From Fimbriimonadaceae bacterium (lineage in GTDB: Bacteria > Armatimonadota > Fimbriimonadia > Fimbriimonadales > Fimbriimonadaceae), in the NCBI GenBank assembly GCA_019454105.1, contig CP075364.1, positions 499,362 through 563,361 on the forward strand: 64,000 bases of DNA, given 5' to 3'. Both the position numbers and the translations under genes were made by a program. The notes beneath the pieces were generated by a model, which worked only from the letters and a program-made list of their open reading frames with translations, was not told the DNA's origin and did not search any database. Positions 17,272 to 25,818 of this stretch are shown piece after piece. How positions within the stretch are numbered: the first letter of the stretch is position 1; the number at the start of each line of letters is the position of its first letter.

Positions 17272-19047
17272 ATGCCGCGAACACTCGCACTGATCCTGCT
17301 GGCGGTCTTGGCCCCGGCCATCCGGGCCGAGATCAGCTATAGGGTCACGCCCCAGCCAGAGACCAAGTCGCTTCAGGTCCAGGTCACGGTTCCTTCGCAA
17401 GGCCCGAGGGTTCAAGTCCAGGTCCCCAATTGGGCGCCGGGCGCGTACGCACTGGCGAATTACCGAGACCAGGTCAAGGAGATGATCGCGACCGGTCCGG
17501 ACGGCGCCGTTCTGAGCGTCGAGCGTACCGACCCGAACACGTGGACAGTCAACGCGGCCCCCTCTCAGGTGATCTTCACCTATAGCGTGCCGTTTCAATT
17601 CAACCTGGACGTTGGCCACTATGCGGGCCCGGGCGTTTACGTTTACGTCGTCGGGCGGATCCCCGAGGCCTGCCGTCTGACCCTGAATCTCCCCGAGACA
17701 TGGCGGTCTGCCTGTGGACTCGACGAAACTGGAGCCAACACTTATGCGGCGCCGAACTACGACGTTCTCGCCGACAACCCGGTGACGGTCGGTAAGTTCG
17801 AGTCCGACTCGTACAAGGCGCTCGGTGTGCCTCACACGATCGTGTACTACGCAGGCGACCCAGGGTCGTTGGACCGCGAGGCCGTCGTCAAAACGTGCCA
17901 GTTCATCTCTGAGTCCCAAGGCAGCTTCTTCGGTGGGTTGCCGTTCAGCAAGTACGTCTGGCACTTCAATGTCATGGAAGCCCTTGATGGCGGGTGGGGT
18001 CTCGAACACCTTTCAAGCACGACCATCGGGCTCGCCGCCGGACTGGGGCCAGGAACCGTCTCGGTCTGTTCGCACGAGTACTTCCACGCCTGGAACGTCA
18101 AGCGGATTCGGAGCCGCGTGCTAGGGCCGTTCGACTATCAGGTGCTGCCCAAAACTGGGGCGCTTTGGTGGCTGGAGGGAGTGACCGATTATTACGCCAA
18201 CGTCTTCCTTCATCGATACGGCTGGTATGGCACCGATATCTTCCATCAGGCCCTGCTCAGCAATCTTGACCGGACGCGGGCGAACCAGCGAAGGTTCGAG
18301 GTGAGTCCTTACGAGGCCAGTTTCCGAGTCGGAGAGGCGAACAATGGCCGTGGCAACAGTAGCGGCTTCGGCGTGAGTTACTACAACACCGGCTGGCTCG
18401 TGGGTCTGTGCCTTGACATTGAACTCCGAGCGGCCACCGGCGGAAAGAGGAGTCTGGACGACGCCGTCCTCAGGCTTTGGGAGATGTGCAAGGACGATCA
18501 GCCAGGATTCGAGGAAGGAGCGATCCGTGAGATCCTTGTCGAGCTCGGAGGCGTCCAGCTTGGGGAGAAGTACGACCAATGGGTCATGAAGCCGGGCGAG
18601 CTTCCGGTCGAGGACCAACTGGCCAAGGTTGGGCTCAAGATTGAAACGATTGACGTGTCCTTCATGGACATTGGCGTCGCTCCCCAGATGGCCCCGAAGG
18701 ACGGTGGAGTGCGCGTGCGCCAGGCCTTGCGCATGGCCAGAAACGTTCTTCAGCCGCGAGACGTGATTACAGCCGTCGACGGGGCTGCCCTCGACACCTC
18801 ATCCTTCGGCAAGCTTGCCGCTGACTGGGGGGAGAAGTTGGCGGCTCTCAGGCCGAGCAGCGACGTCGAACTGACCATCCTTCGAGGCGACGAGACGCTG
18901 AAAGTGAAAATCCAAGTCGGCCAGGGACAAAGAAAGGCGAAGCGGATCGTGCCGAACGGCGACACCGCCAAGGACGAACTGCGCAACCAGTGGTATTTCG
19001 CAGGCGTCAAGGCGCGACAAAGTCAGGGTGGCGCTGGCAAAGAGTGA
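17272..19047 (+). CDS. M61 glycyl aminopeptidase with PDZ domain
   Basis: The 591-residue exported protein has a signal peptide ending LAPAIRA. The zinc site is HEYFHAWNVKRIR, with the third ligand in WWLEGVTDYYA about 30 residues later; this is the M61 signature. The N-terminal ~170 residues form the family's beta-sandwich. A PDZ domain lies near the C-terminus (ARNVLQPRDVITAVDGAAL). It follows the M16 pair by 13 bp and may share their transcript, giving a cluster of periplasmic peptidases. Its end overlaps the convergent gene by 41 bases. Confidence 0.9.
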   Translation: MPRTLALILLAVLAPAIRAEISYRVTPQPETKSLQVQVTVPSQGPRVQVQVPNWAPGAYALANYRDQVKEMIATGPDGAVLSVERTDPNTWTVNAAPSQVIFTYSVPFQFNLDVGHYAGPGVYVYVVGRIPEACRLTLNLPETWRSACGLDETGANTYAAPNYDVLADNPVTVGKFESDSYKALGVPHTIVYYAGDPGSLDREAVVKTCQFISESQGSFFGGLPFSKYVWHFNVMEALDGGWGLEHLSSTTIGLAAGLGPGTVSVCSHEYFHAWNVKRIRSRVLGPFDYQVLPKTGALWWLEGVTDYYANVFLHRYGWYGTDIFHQALLSNLDRTRANQRRFEVSPYEASFRVGEANNGRGNSSGFGVSYYNTGWLVGLCLDIELRAATGGKRSLDDAVLRLWEMCKDDQPGFEEGAIREILVELGGVQLGEKYDQWVMKPGELPVEDQLAKVGLKIETIDVSFMDIGVAPQMAPKDGGVRVRQALRMARNVLQPRDVITAVDGAALDTSSFGKLAADWGEKLAALRPSSDVELTILRGDETLKVKIQVGQGQRKAKRIVPNGDTAKDELRNQWYFAGVKARQSQGGAGKE

Positions 19048-19771
19048 GGAAGTCGCAGCCTTCGCACAGCGACTTGCCGACGGGGACGACCGACTCGTAG
19101 TCGCGGTTCAAGATCTCTTCGCCGATAGTCCGTAGATCCGAGGCGAAGGCCTCGGCCTCCGGGTCAGAGAGGGACGCCACCGCTTTCGTGTTGGTCCTCA
19201 AGGCGACGATACTGGCCACGACCTTTTGGCCCGGGTACGCGGCCCGGGCCAAAAGCTGATAGCAACACATGGCAAGGTCGGTTGCGACGTCTTCCTGCTT
19301 GACGGTCTCCCGCCCGGACTTGTAATCGACCACCTCGATGGTGCCGTCCTTGTGGCGGTCGATGCGGTCGATCCGGCCCAAGAGGATGAACGGGCCGAGA
19401 TCGAGACGCAGGGTCTTCTCCACCGCGACGGTGTCGGCCGTCGCGGGAAGCGCCACCACGTGTTCAATGTACTTCTCCACGATCTGCTTGCCCTCGGACA
19501 TCGCCTGCATCATGTGGTCGTGGCTCTCATAGCCAGCGTCGATCCAGTTCTGTTCGAGTTCGGCCACAGCTTCGGCCGCGGTTGTGACTCCTTGGTCGCC
19601 GCTATCGTGGAACCGTTGCAGCACGGCGTGCAGAGTCGTGCCGAACGAGTAGTACGACTTGGAGCGCAAGAACCACTTGCCACGGTCGTCCACATAGGTC
19701 CACATGTACTTGCTCGGGCAAGCGAGATAGGTAGAGATCTTGGAAGGGCTCAGGGTCGGCTTCCGGGCCAC
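19007..19771 (-). CDS. RecB-family PD-(D/E)xK nuclease with Fe-S cysteines
   Basis: The 254-residue protein starts LSPSKISTYLACPSKYMW, the usual N-terminal Cys region of RecB/AddB/Cas4-like nucleases (SKISTYLACPSKY). The catalytic motif is GRIDRIDR...IEVVDYKSGR, where Asp and the D-Y-K triad are in place. CEGCDFLTLC near the end, with the N-terminal Cys, can hold a 4Fe-4S cluster. It has no helicase part. It could act in DNA repair with an unlinked helicase. No cas genes or CRISPR repeats are in the window, so it should not be called Cas4. Confidence 0.85.
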   Translation of the reverse strand: MARKPTLSPSKISTYLACPSKYMWTYVDDRGKWFLRSKSYYSFGTTLHAVLQRFHDSGDQGVTTAAEAVAELEQNWIDAGYESHDHMMQAMSEGKQIVEKYIEHVVALPATADTVAVEKTLRLDLGPFILLGRIDRIDRHKDGTIEVVDYKSGRETVKQEDVATDLAMCCYQLLARAAYPGQKVVASIVALRTNTKAVASLSDPEAEAFASDLRTIGEEILNRDYESVVPVGKSLCEGCDFLTLCQRHPDFVAP

Positions 19772-19800
19772 GCCCCATTCTGACCTGCCAAACTGCGTCC

Positions 19801-20817
19801 ATGTCCCGCGTGTTCTCGGCGTTGGCCTTTCTGGTCGCGTTCCTGGCCTGCCAGCCGGTCGGCTCTTCGCCTCGGCCCAACGGCGAAGTCCGCTTGATGA
19901 CCTACAACATCGAGTGGTTCAGCGAGGACGCCAACCCTCAAAGGGTGGCAAACATCAAGCAGATCTTGAACGAGACGAAGCCCGACGTGGTCGCTCTGCA
20001 GGAGATCCAGAGCAAGAGGGCTTTGGAGCAGATATTCGGCCCAGAGTGGCAGATCGGCATCCTGGACTCGGCTGACGAGAAGCAAGAGCTGGCGATAGCC
20101 GTGCGCAAGCCGTTCGTCCTCGTGAGTTCTGAACCCGTGTTCAAGGGGCCTTTGTACGATTTCGCCTTTCCCCGCGAACGCGACCCCCTGAGGTGCGTGG
20201 TCCAGACTCCGGACGGGAAGCAGCTGGTCGTGTATGTGGTCCACATGAAGAGCCGTCGCGAAGGAAGGGCGACGACCGACCCCATGCGCGAGTCGGCCGC
20301 TGGGCTTCTCGCTGCCTTTGTCCGCTCCCGGCCGGAAGAGCCGAGCGTGGCTGTCATGGGCGACTTTAACGACGCCCCTGACGACCGGAGCCTCAATATT
20401 TTGACAACGGGTGATTTGCTCGTCGAGGGTGGGCCGCTGAAGTCTCCTCCTCGGTTGATGACCAACTTAGGCCTCCCGCTTTGGGAGAAGGACACCGTGA
20501 CGATTGGGCTTGATAGCCTCTTTGACGGTAAGCCCCTTCAACCGGTGGTGAGAGGGGCGCGAGAGGACAATGCGCGCCTGCGAGGGATGGACTACAAGTT
20601 CCCTGATGACGTGCGTGTGCGCCAAACGATGTTCGACCAGGTGCTGGTGAGCCCGGCCCTGACCAAGGGCGCCAAAGCCGAGGTCTATTCTGGTGTCGCT
20701 GCGCTTCGCGGCCAACGGGGGCGGGTACGGGTCGATGGGGACATTATCGAGTACCTCGAGAAGGGCGACCGGGCGAGCGACCATCTTCCCGTCCTCGCGA
20801 CGATCAAGATCCCCTGA
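19801..20817 (+). CDS. Endonuclease/exonuclease/phosphatase family lipoprotein
   Basis: The signal sequence ends with the lipobox FLAC (~14-17), so this should be anchored in a membrane. EEP-fold motifs appear in order: MTYNIEWFSED, VVALQEIQSK, VYVVHMKSRR, VMGDFNDAPDD, FDQVLVSP and the final ASDHLPVLATI. The catalytic residues (Asn, Glu, His, Asp-x-Asn and the last Asp-His) are all present. The substrate could be extracellular DNA or a phosphoester. The gene is divergent from the RecB-like nuclease, with 29 bp between them. Confidence 0.88.
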   Translation: MSRVFSALAFLVAFLACQPVGSSPRPNGEVRLMTYNIEWFSEDANPQRVANIKQILNETKPDVVALQEIQSKRALEQIFGPEWQIGILDSADEKQELAIAVRKPFVLVSSEPVFKGPLYDFAFPRERDPLRCVVQTPDGKQLVVYVVHMKSRREGRATTDPMRESAAGLLAAFVRSRPEEPSVAVMGDFNDAPDDRSLNILTTGDLLVEGGPLKSPPRLMTNLGLPLWEKDTVTIGLDSLFDGKPLQPVVRGAREDNARLRGMDYKFPDDVRVRQTMFDQVLVSPALTKGAKAEVYSGVAALRGQRGRVRVDGDIIEYLEKGDRASDHLPVLATIKIP

Positions 20818-20861
20818 CGACGAGCACCGACGCTCGCGTCCTCCTGATGTAAAGTTGGCGG

Positions 20862-21308
20862 GTGACAGGTCTCTCCCCTTTCACGGTTCAGACCTTCGTG
20901 CCGTACGTCCATGTCTCCGACGTGCAGGCGTCGATCGACTTCTATCTGAAGTTAGGCCTGTCGCTGGACTCCAGGTTCGGGCCCGAGGGAGAGCCCTACT
21001 GGGCGCGAATGAAACGGCCCGGATGCGACCTGATGCTGGCGCGGGCGAGCGGCCCCATCGACGCGGGCCAACAAGCCGTGCTGTTCTATCTCCATGTCGA
21101 CGACATCGATGCATTTCGGGCGGCCATGCTCGCGAGCGGACTCCAAGACGGCGGCAAATACGACGGGACACCGGGCCAGGCTCCCCGTAGTGGCATGGTC
21201 TTCGAACCGACCTTTCCGGACTACATGCCGGCAGGCGAAGTTCGAGTCCATGAACCTGACGGATATGTCCTGCTGGTGGGACAAATCGGGGAGCCTCGTT
21301 CCGGGTAG
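20862..21308 (+). CDS. VOC (glyoxalase/bleomycin-resistance fold) protein
   Basis: This 148-residue protein begins at GTG. The pattern PYVHVSDVQASIDFYLKLG at the start and VRVHEPDGYVLLVGQ at the end is the vicinal-oxygen-chelate fold; the His of YVHVSD and the Glu of RVHEPDG are at metal-ligand positions. The specific reaction is not assignable. It is followed ten bases later by the DinB-family gene and is probably co-transcribed with it. Confidence 0.8.
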   Translation: MTGLSPFTVQTFVPYVHVSDVQASIDFYLKLGLSLDSRFGPEGEPYWARMKRPGCDLMLARASGPIDAGQQAVLFYLHVDDIDAFRAAMLASGLQDGGKYDGTPGQAPRSGMVFEPTFPDYMPAGEVRVHEPDGYVLLVGQIGEPRSG

Positions 21309-21317
21309 CGTCGCCCT

Positions 21318-21803
21318 ATGGAAACTGTGGTGCGGACGAAGGCTGAGCTCGACGAGTCGGTCGGACGGATGTTGGCCCTGATGGACGCCACGCCAGACGA
21401 CAAGCTCTTCTGGAATCCAAGTCCGAGTGCCCGGTCGATCGGCGAGATCGCCGCCCACGCCGCCCATGCCCTTGAGAACATCACGAGCCAGATGCGCGGG
21501 GAGCCATTTCCGATCCCGACCAGCTCGGACGCGAACCGAATGTTCAGAGAACATGACCGGGCCTTCACGGATCGACAGGAAGTGCGTCGTCTCCTTGAGG
21601 AGATGAGGTCTGCCTATGACGCGTTCCTTGACTCTCTGACGCCCAAGGATCTGGATCGGACCGTCCCTTTGCCGTTCGGGCTGGGCGAATGGCCGTTGCG
21701 GGAGTTTATAGGTGCCGGCCCGATGCACACCCGGTGCCACAACGCCCAGATCGAATACATCCAAACGCTGTACGGCGACCAAGACTGGCACTGGGGTTTC
21801 TAA
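21318..21803 (+). CDS. DinB superfamily protein
   Basis: This 161-residue four-helix-bundle protein has the metal-binding pattern of the family: AHAAHALENI in the second helix region and MHTRCHNAQIEY in the last helix, giving three histidines. Homologues include thiol transferases such as BstA and uncharacterised stress proteins. It lies between the VOC gene and the GtaA-like gene in a same-strand run with short gaps. The substrate is unknown. Confidence 0.8.
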   Translation: METVVRTKAELDESVGRMLALMDATPDDKLFWNPSPSARSIGEIAAHAAHALENITSQMRGEPFPIPTSSDANRMFREHDRAFTDRQEVRRLLEEMRSAYDAFLDSLTPKDLDRTVPLPFGLGEWPLREFIGAGPMHTRCHNAQIEYIQTLYGDQDWHWGF

Positions 21804-21825
21804 GACGGAAGGCTAGAATCAGTCC

Positions 21826-23805
21826 GTGCTCGCCGCCCTGGCCGCCACCATTGTCATGCAGCAGTCCCCGCACCGGCCCCCTGCCGTCCCTCTTTTCGTC
21901 CACGATCCCTATGTTTCGGTCTGGTCGTTCACCGACCGCCTGACCGACGATTGGCCCAAGCACTGGACCGGCAAGAACCATGGCATGGCGGGCATGCTCA
22001 GAGTGGACGGGGTCGCCTACCGGTGGATGTCGCCGGCTGACAGAACCTCACCTCCGGCCGAGCAGACGTTGCTCCAAGTGTTGCCAAGCCGCACCGTCTA
22101 CAGTTTCAAGGCGGCTGGCGTCTCGCTGAAGGTGGAGTTCGTGGGGCAAGCGGACGTGCGTGACCCAGCCGCGCTTTCCCGCACGACCACACAAGTCGAC
22201 TTTCAAGCCGAGTCTTTGGACGGTCAAGACCATCAGGTCGAGCTCTATCTGGACTGCTCGGGTGAGCTTGTGGTCGACGTCCCGTCTCAACCGGTCTCCT
22301 GGAGCCGGGTACGCAGCAACGGCAGGGACGTGCTCGCCATGTGGCACTCGGCTGGAAAGCCGCTTGACCGCACAGGAGACGACCACAGAATCGACTGGGG
22401 GCGGCTCTATCTTGCTGGTTCTGGAGGCACAACGATCTTCGGGAGGAGTCAAGAAGTGCGAAGGCGATTCGCGACCACTGGGTCACTGAGTGGCGACGAC
22501 GACACTCGCCACCCGCGCCCCGCTTCCGACGGATGGCCCGTGATGGCATGGGCGAGCGGACCGCTAATGGTCGGGAAGGAGCCCGCCTCAGCGAGCACTA
22601 CGCTTTACTATGACGACGACAAGGCGATCGAGTATTTCGGTCGGCCCCTCGAAGCGGCATGGAGAAGTGGTTCGTCCGGGCCCCAGGAAGGCCTGGTACT
22701 GTCCAAGCCTGCTTGGGATGTGGACTCGCTGGCCGACGAATGGCGAAGGGTAGGAGGCGAGGGCTACGCGCGATTGGCCACGCTCGCCTACCGGCAGGCC
22801 CTGGCCGCCCACAAGATCGTCCGCGACATCGATGGGACGCTTCTGATGTTCAGCAAAGAGAACTTCAGCAATGGGTGCATCGGGACGGTGGACGTGATGT
22901 ACCCGGCGTCGCCGCTGTTCCTCGCCTGTAACCCCGAATTGTTGCGCGCGAACATGGAGCCTGTGCTCCAATACGCCTCGATGCCCCGGTGGAAGTGGCC
23001 GTTTGCTCCGCACGACCTGGGCCAATACCCAAAGGCGAACGGCCAGGTCTATGGTGGCGGCGAGCGCAGCGAAGACGACCAGATGCCTGTCGAAGAGAGC
23101 GGCAACATGCTGATCATGGCCGCCGCCTACTTGCATCAGGGAGGCGATCAGGTGTGGGTCAAAAAGTACTGGCCGCTGTACACTCGTTGGGCCGAATACT
23201 TGGCCGAGCACGGGGTCGAGCCAGGCCACCAGCTTTGCACCGATGACTTCGGCGGCCACCTGGCCAACAACGCCAACCTGTCGGTGAAGGCAATCGTCGG
23301 TATGGCCTGTTACGCGCGGATGTGCGAGAAGCTCGGGCTTAGCGACGAAGGGAAGCGATGGTCGGTCCGGGCCAAGGAAGGGGCAGAGCGGTGGATGAAG
23401 CTTGCCGAGGACGATGGGCATACCCGTCTCGCCTTCGACCGCCCAGGCACCTGGAGTCAGAAGTACAACCTGGTCTGGGACAAGGTCTTGGGTCTGGGCC
23501 TCTTCTCGCAGGCGGTCTATGAGAGGGAAGTGGCCTGGTACCTCGGGCGGCAGAATCTCTACGGGCTGCCGCTCGACAACCGGGCCGATTACACGAAGCT
23601 CGACTGGGTGGTCTGGACAGCATGCCTGGCCTCACGGCGCGAGGACTTCGACGCGATCATGGCCCCGGTGTACAGGTGGGTCGAGGAGACACCGGACCGC
23701 GTGCCCCTCACCGACTGGTACGACACCAAGACAGGGCGGTGCGTCGGTTTCCGAGCGCGGTCGGTTGTCGGTGGAGTCTTCATGCCACTGCTCTTGCCGC
23801 GCTGA
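21826..23805 (+). CDS. Glutaminase A-like (DUF4965/DUF5127 type) protein
   Basis: The 659-residue protein, GTG start, has the GtaA family pattern: VPLFVHDPYVSVWSF near the N-terminus, DDWPKHWTGKNHGMAGMLRVDG (DDWPKHW and MAGMLRVDG), and in the C-terminal alpha/alpha-barrel region SNGCIGTVDVMYPASPLF, DDFGGHLANNANLSVKAI and WTACLASRREDF. Fungal members are secreted glutaminases, and bacterial ones are often found in sugar-use loci. The N-terminus has only a short hydrophobic start (LAALAATIVM). The substrate in this organism is not certain. Confidence 0.85.
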   Translation: MLAALAATIVMQQSPHRPPAVPLFVHDPYVSVWSFTDRLTDDWPKHWTGKNHGMAGMLRVDGVAYRWMSPADRTSPPAEQTLLQVLPSRTVYSFKAAGVSLKVEFVGQADVRDPAALSRTTTQVDFQAESLDGQDHQVELYLDCSGELVVDVPSQPVSWSRVRSNGRDVLAMWHSAGKPLDRTGDDHRIDWGRLYLAGSGGTTIFGRSQEVRRRFATTGSLSGDDDTRHPRPASDGWPVMAWASGPLMVGKEPASASTTLYYDDDKAIEYFGRPLEAAWRSGSSGPQEGLVLSKPAWDVDSLADEWRRVGGEGYARLATLAYRQALAAHKIVRDIDGTLLMFSKENFSNGCIGTVDVMYPASPLFLACNPELLRANMEPVLQYASMPRWKWPFAPHDLGQYPKANGQVYGGGERSEDDQMPVEESGNMLIMAAAYLHQGGDQVWVKKYWPLYTRWAEYLAEHGVEPGHQLCTDDFGGHLANNANLSVKAIVGMACYARMCEKLGLSDEGKRWSVRAKEGAERWMKLAEDDGHTRLAFDRPGTWSQKYNLVWDKVLGLGLFSQAVYEREVAWYLGRQNLYGLPLDNRADYTKLDWVVWTACLASRREDFDAIMAPVYRWVEETPDRVPLTDWYDTKTGRCVGFRARSVVGGVFMPLLLPR

Positions 23806-23850
23806 ACCTTGCAGAGCAGAGCCCGGCTATTCCGTCCGAAGCTCAATCGC

Positions 23851-23881
23851 TTGACTTTGATAAGACCTCTAGGTATATACT
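23851..23881 (+). promoter_or_regulatory. Sigma-70-like promoter of the Tat-signal protein
   Basis: TTGACT (23851-23856), then 17 bp, then TATATA (23874-23879); the overlapping TATACT at 23876-23881 is an alternative -10. It is among the best-matching promoters visible in the window, in a locally AT-rich stretch, and lies about 25 bp before the TTG start codon at 23904. Confidence 0.6.
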
Positions 23882-23903
23882 CTTCATGTAACAGAGGTTA
23901 CCC

Positions 23904-25028
23904 TTGAAGCGAATGTCGATCACACGAAGAGAGGCGATCATTGGCGCCGCCGCTGCTGGGACGGGTTTACTGGCCCGAAAAGTCTTTGGTGAAACCTCGC
24001 CTGTTGTCCAGGCCAATGGAGGGATCGTCAGTGATCCGGTGACACTGTCCGGCACGATCGTCAGAACGCCGCCGCCCGTCATGGCTTCGAACATCGAACA
24101 GGACGGATACGTCTTCCGAGGCGGACGGGCGACAGGCTACTACACGTTCCGGTTAGAAAAGAACGACATCACGAAAGCGTTCCTCATCACGTCGCCAAAT
24201 GGGCCTGTGACCATGCGGTGCCGCATGAAGACGGAGCCGGGGTCGGCCGTGGTGGCGGTCGAGCCAGAGTCGATCATCGAGGCGATAGAAGAGGAACTTC
24301 CCCCGTTTGGCCTCACGCTTGAAGAGGCGCCGCTGACGAGCCTTGAGGAGCAGGCTCTGACCGAGATCATGAAAATGACGTTGGTCGCGGCCTTCGCCCA
24401 TCCAGATCCGAACATGGCGGCACAATTCTTGGCCAATTCAGTCGCGGCTTTCGACCAGATTGAGCGGGATCCGGCTTCTGTTGCCAAAACGATTCAGTCT
24501 CCTTTGACGAACGTTGAGACTCCAGAAGGAGCCGTTGGCGGAGCTTCTTTGTCCGGCCTCATCTTTGAACCGGACGAGGATCTGGCCAAGTGTCTCTACA
24601 CGGTGTTCAAAGCCGTGTTCTTCCTCATCTTGGGCCTTCTGATCGGCTACATTTCGAAAGCCGTGCGGGAAAGAGCGCTTCAGGTTTGCCAGAACTTGAT
24701 GGTGAACGTGAACATCAAGGATGCGGTGACGAGGCTGATCGATGTGTTCCGGGCGACAAAACTCAAAGGCAAGCAAAGGGGCGACATGTTAAGGGCCGCC
24801 TTGCTGAATCTTGTCCAATCCGCCGCACCGGCGATGGCCCAAGGATTAGTAGCGGTCTTCAAAGCGCTGCCATGGCACCAATACATCGTCGCTGTTGGAA
24901 GCGCGCTCGCCTTCGCGGCACAGATTGCTAAGTATCTGTACCAGTTCTATCAGTTCGTGAACACGGTAGCTGACATCATCGCAAACTGTGTGTTCGACGA
25001 AGAGGCTCAGTGTCAATACAAGGCTTGA
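23904..25028 (+). CDS. Tat-signal protein of unknown function
   Basis: The 374-residue protein is not a family I recognise. AGAGG six bases upstream supports the TTG at 23904; ATG at 23913 is the alternative. The N-terminus SITRREAIIGAAAAGTGLLA has the twin-Arg pattern of Tat signals. Residues ~100-190 are rich in Glu and Ala. Residues ~235-255 (FKAVFFLILGLLIGYI) form a clear membrane segment, and a second hydrophobic stretch lies at ~325-345. Two Cys pairs occur near these segments. It borders the low-coordinate end of the Rhs array but is on the opposite strand. Confidence 0.6.
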   Translation: MKRMSITRREAIIGAAAAGTGLLARKVFGETSPVVQANGGIVSDPVTLSGTIVRTPPPVMASNIEQDGYVFRGGRATGYYTFRLEKNDITKAFLITSPNGPVTMRCRMKTEPGSAVVAVEPESIIEAIEEELPPFGLTLEEAPLTSLEEQALTEIMKMTLVAAFAHPDPNMAAQFLANSVAAFDQIERDPASVAKTIQSPLTNVETPEGAVGGASLSGLIFEPDEDLAKCLYTVFKAVFFLILGLLIGYISKAVRERALQVCQNLMVNVNIKDAVTRLIDVFRATKLKGKQRGDMLRAALLNLVQSAAPAMAQGLVAVFKALPWHQYIVAVGSALAFAAQIAKYLYQFYQFVNTVADIIANCVFDEEAQCQYKA

Positions 25029-25084
25029 TAGATTGACCTCGGATTGAACCGTTGGTGCAGTTGGGGTCCAGCCGGCCAAAGAGC

Positions 25085-25107
25085 CCTGCCAGCGTTCTGC
25101 TGGCAGG
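25085..25107 (+). terminator. Hairpin after the Tat-signal gene
   Basis: CCTGCCAGC and GCTGGCAGG form a perfect 9-bp stem with a 5-base loop (GTTCT), 57 bp after the stop codon. There is no T-run, so intrinsic termination would be weak in the plus direction. It may instead be a boundary structure of the neighbouring Rhs remnant. Confidence 0.45.
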
Positions 25108-25129
25108 AGACGCAGGACATCATGACTGC

Positions 25130-25552
25130 GAGAAGCAGCCGCCTGCCCGCCCTCTATACCAAGGCCACGTGGGCCGGTTCAGCGAGTAGGTGCCGCAGTA
25201 GCCCGACACCGCCCCCTGGTCGACGGGATTGATCCCGATCCCCGTCACACGCCGCGCCCGCAGCCCGGCTGGCCCAGCAACGTCGCCGAAACGTAGTCCT
25301 TCACCGAGGTCAAGACCCCGTTTTGGGCCCCCGCAGTCCCATAGGAGTATTCCACGACCTTCTTGTCAAGCCCCGAGTCCACCCGCTTGACCAGGGTCAG
25401 GTTCAGGTCTTGGTCGTAAGAGTTGAGGAACTCGCGCCCTGTCCCGTCCTTCGTCTTGATGGCCTTGCCGCTCGGGTGGAACTCGAGGGTCTGCGTCAGC
25501 CGGTTGCCGAACGGCTTGGCCGGCGTCCCGCCCCCGGTCTGGGTCGCGTCTT
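25130..25552 (-). pseudogene. Decayed Rhs cassette remnant (cassette 9)
   Basis: Two Rhs pieces meet here out of frame. From 25552 to ~25266 the minus strand reads PFGNRLTQTLEFHPSGKAIK...LDKKVVEYSYGTAGAQNGVL, the same YD-core segment as at 33.7-34.0 kb. At the 20-bp junction motif (25256-25275) the frame stops. A second frame begins GLRARRVTGIGI...DQGAVSGYCGTYSLNRPTW, then loses similarity near 25130 and stops. There is no intact C-terminal domain or partner gene. It is the most worn copy of the series and marks the end of the array. Confidence 0.7.
25256..25275 (-). repeat. Rhs junction motif, copy 1
   Basis: GCCCGCAGCCCGGCTGGCCC on the plus strand. The X-type core (…VLTSVKDYVSATL) lies upstream in the minus direction and the P-type core (RRVTGIGI) downstream. 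The reading frame changes at the motif. Confidence 0.75.
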
Positions 25553-25818
25553 TACCGACGCTGGGCTCCCTCCTGCTTCCTTCTGAGTCGAGTCACTTCC
25601 AGTCCTATGAGCGCGAGCAAGATCCCTTGCACAGAGATGAAGTTCATGGCCTCGTCCGATTCGTGTGTCAGGTAGACGAACATCGCTGATACTCCCGTAA
25701 CCACCATAAACGCAGCAAGAAAGGATAGCACTAAGGATTGTCGTTGGATGAGAAGCCGCAACCCCATGTAAAACGGAATAGCGCCGAGGAGAAGCGCGAA
25801 AACGATTCTGGCGATCAT
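25552..25818 (-). CDS. Candidate immunity membrane protein of Rhs cassette 8
   Basis: The start at 25818 (MIARIVFALLLGAIPFYMG) overlaps the stop of the Rhs gene as ATGA. The frame runs up to 25881, but inside the Rhs gene. The 88-residue product has three hydrophobic helices: residues ~3-21, ~28-48 and ~62-80. No family was recognised. Its position directly after a toxin-like C-terminal domain, and its membrane nature matching that hydrophobic domain, suggest that it is the cognate immunity protein. This is inference from organisation. Confidence 0.6.
   Translation of the reverse strand: MIARIVFALLLGAIPFYMGLRLLIQRQSLVLSFLAAFMVVTGVSAMFVYLTHESDEAMNFISVQGILLALIGLEVTRLRRKQEGAQRR

Noticed and set aside
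19007-19771. Cas4 identity for the RecB-like nuclease
   Set aside because: There is no CRISPR array or other cas gene in the window, and many RecB-family proteins share the Cys and nuclease motifs.
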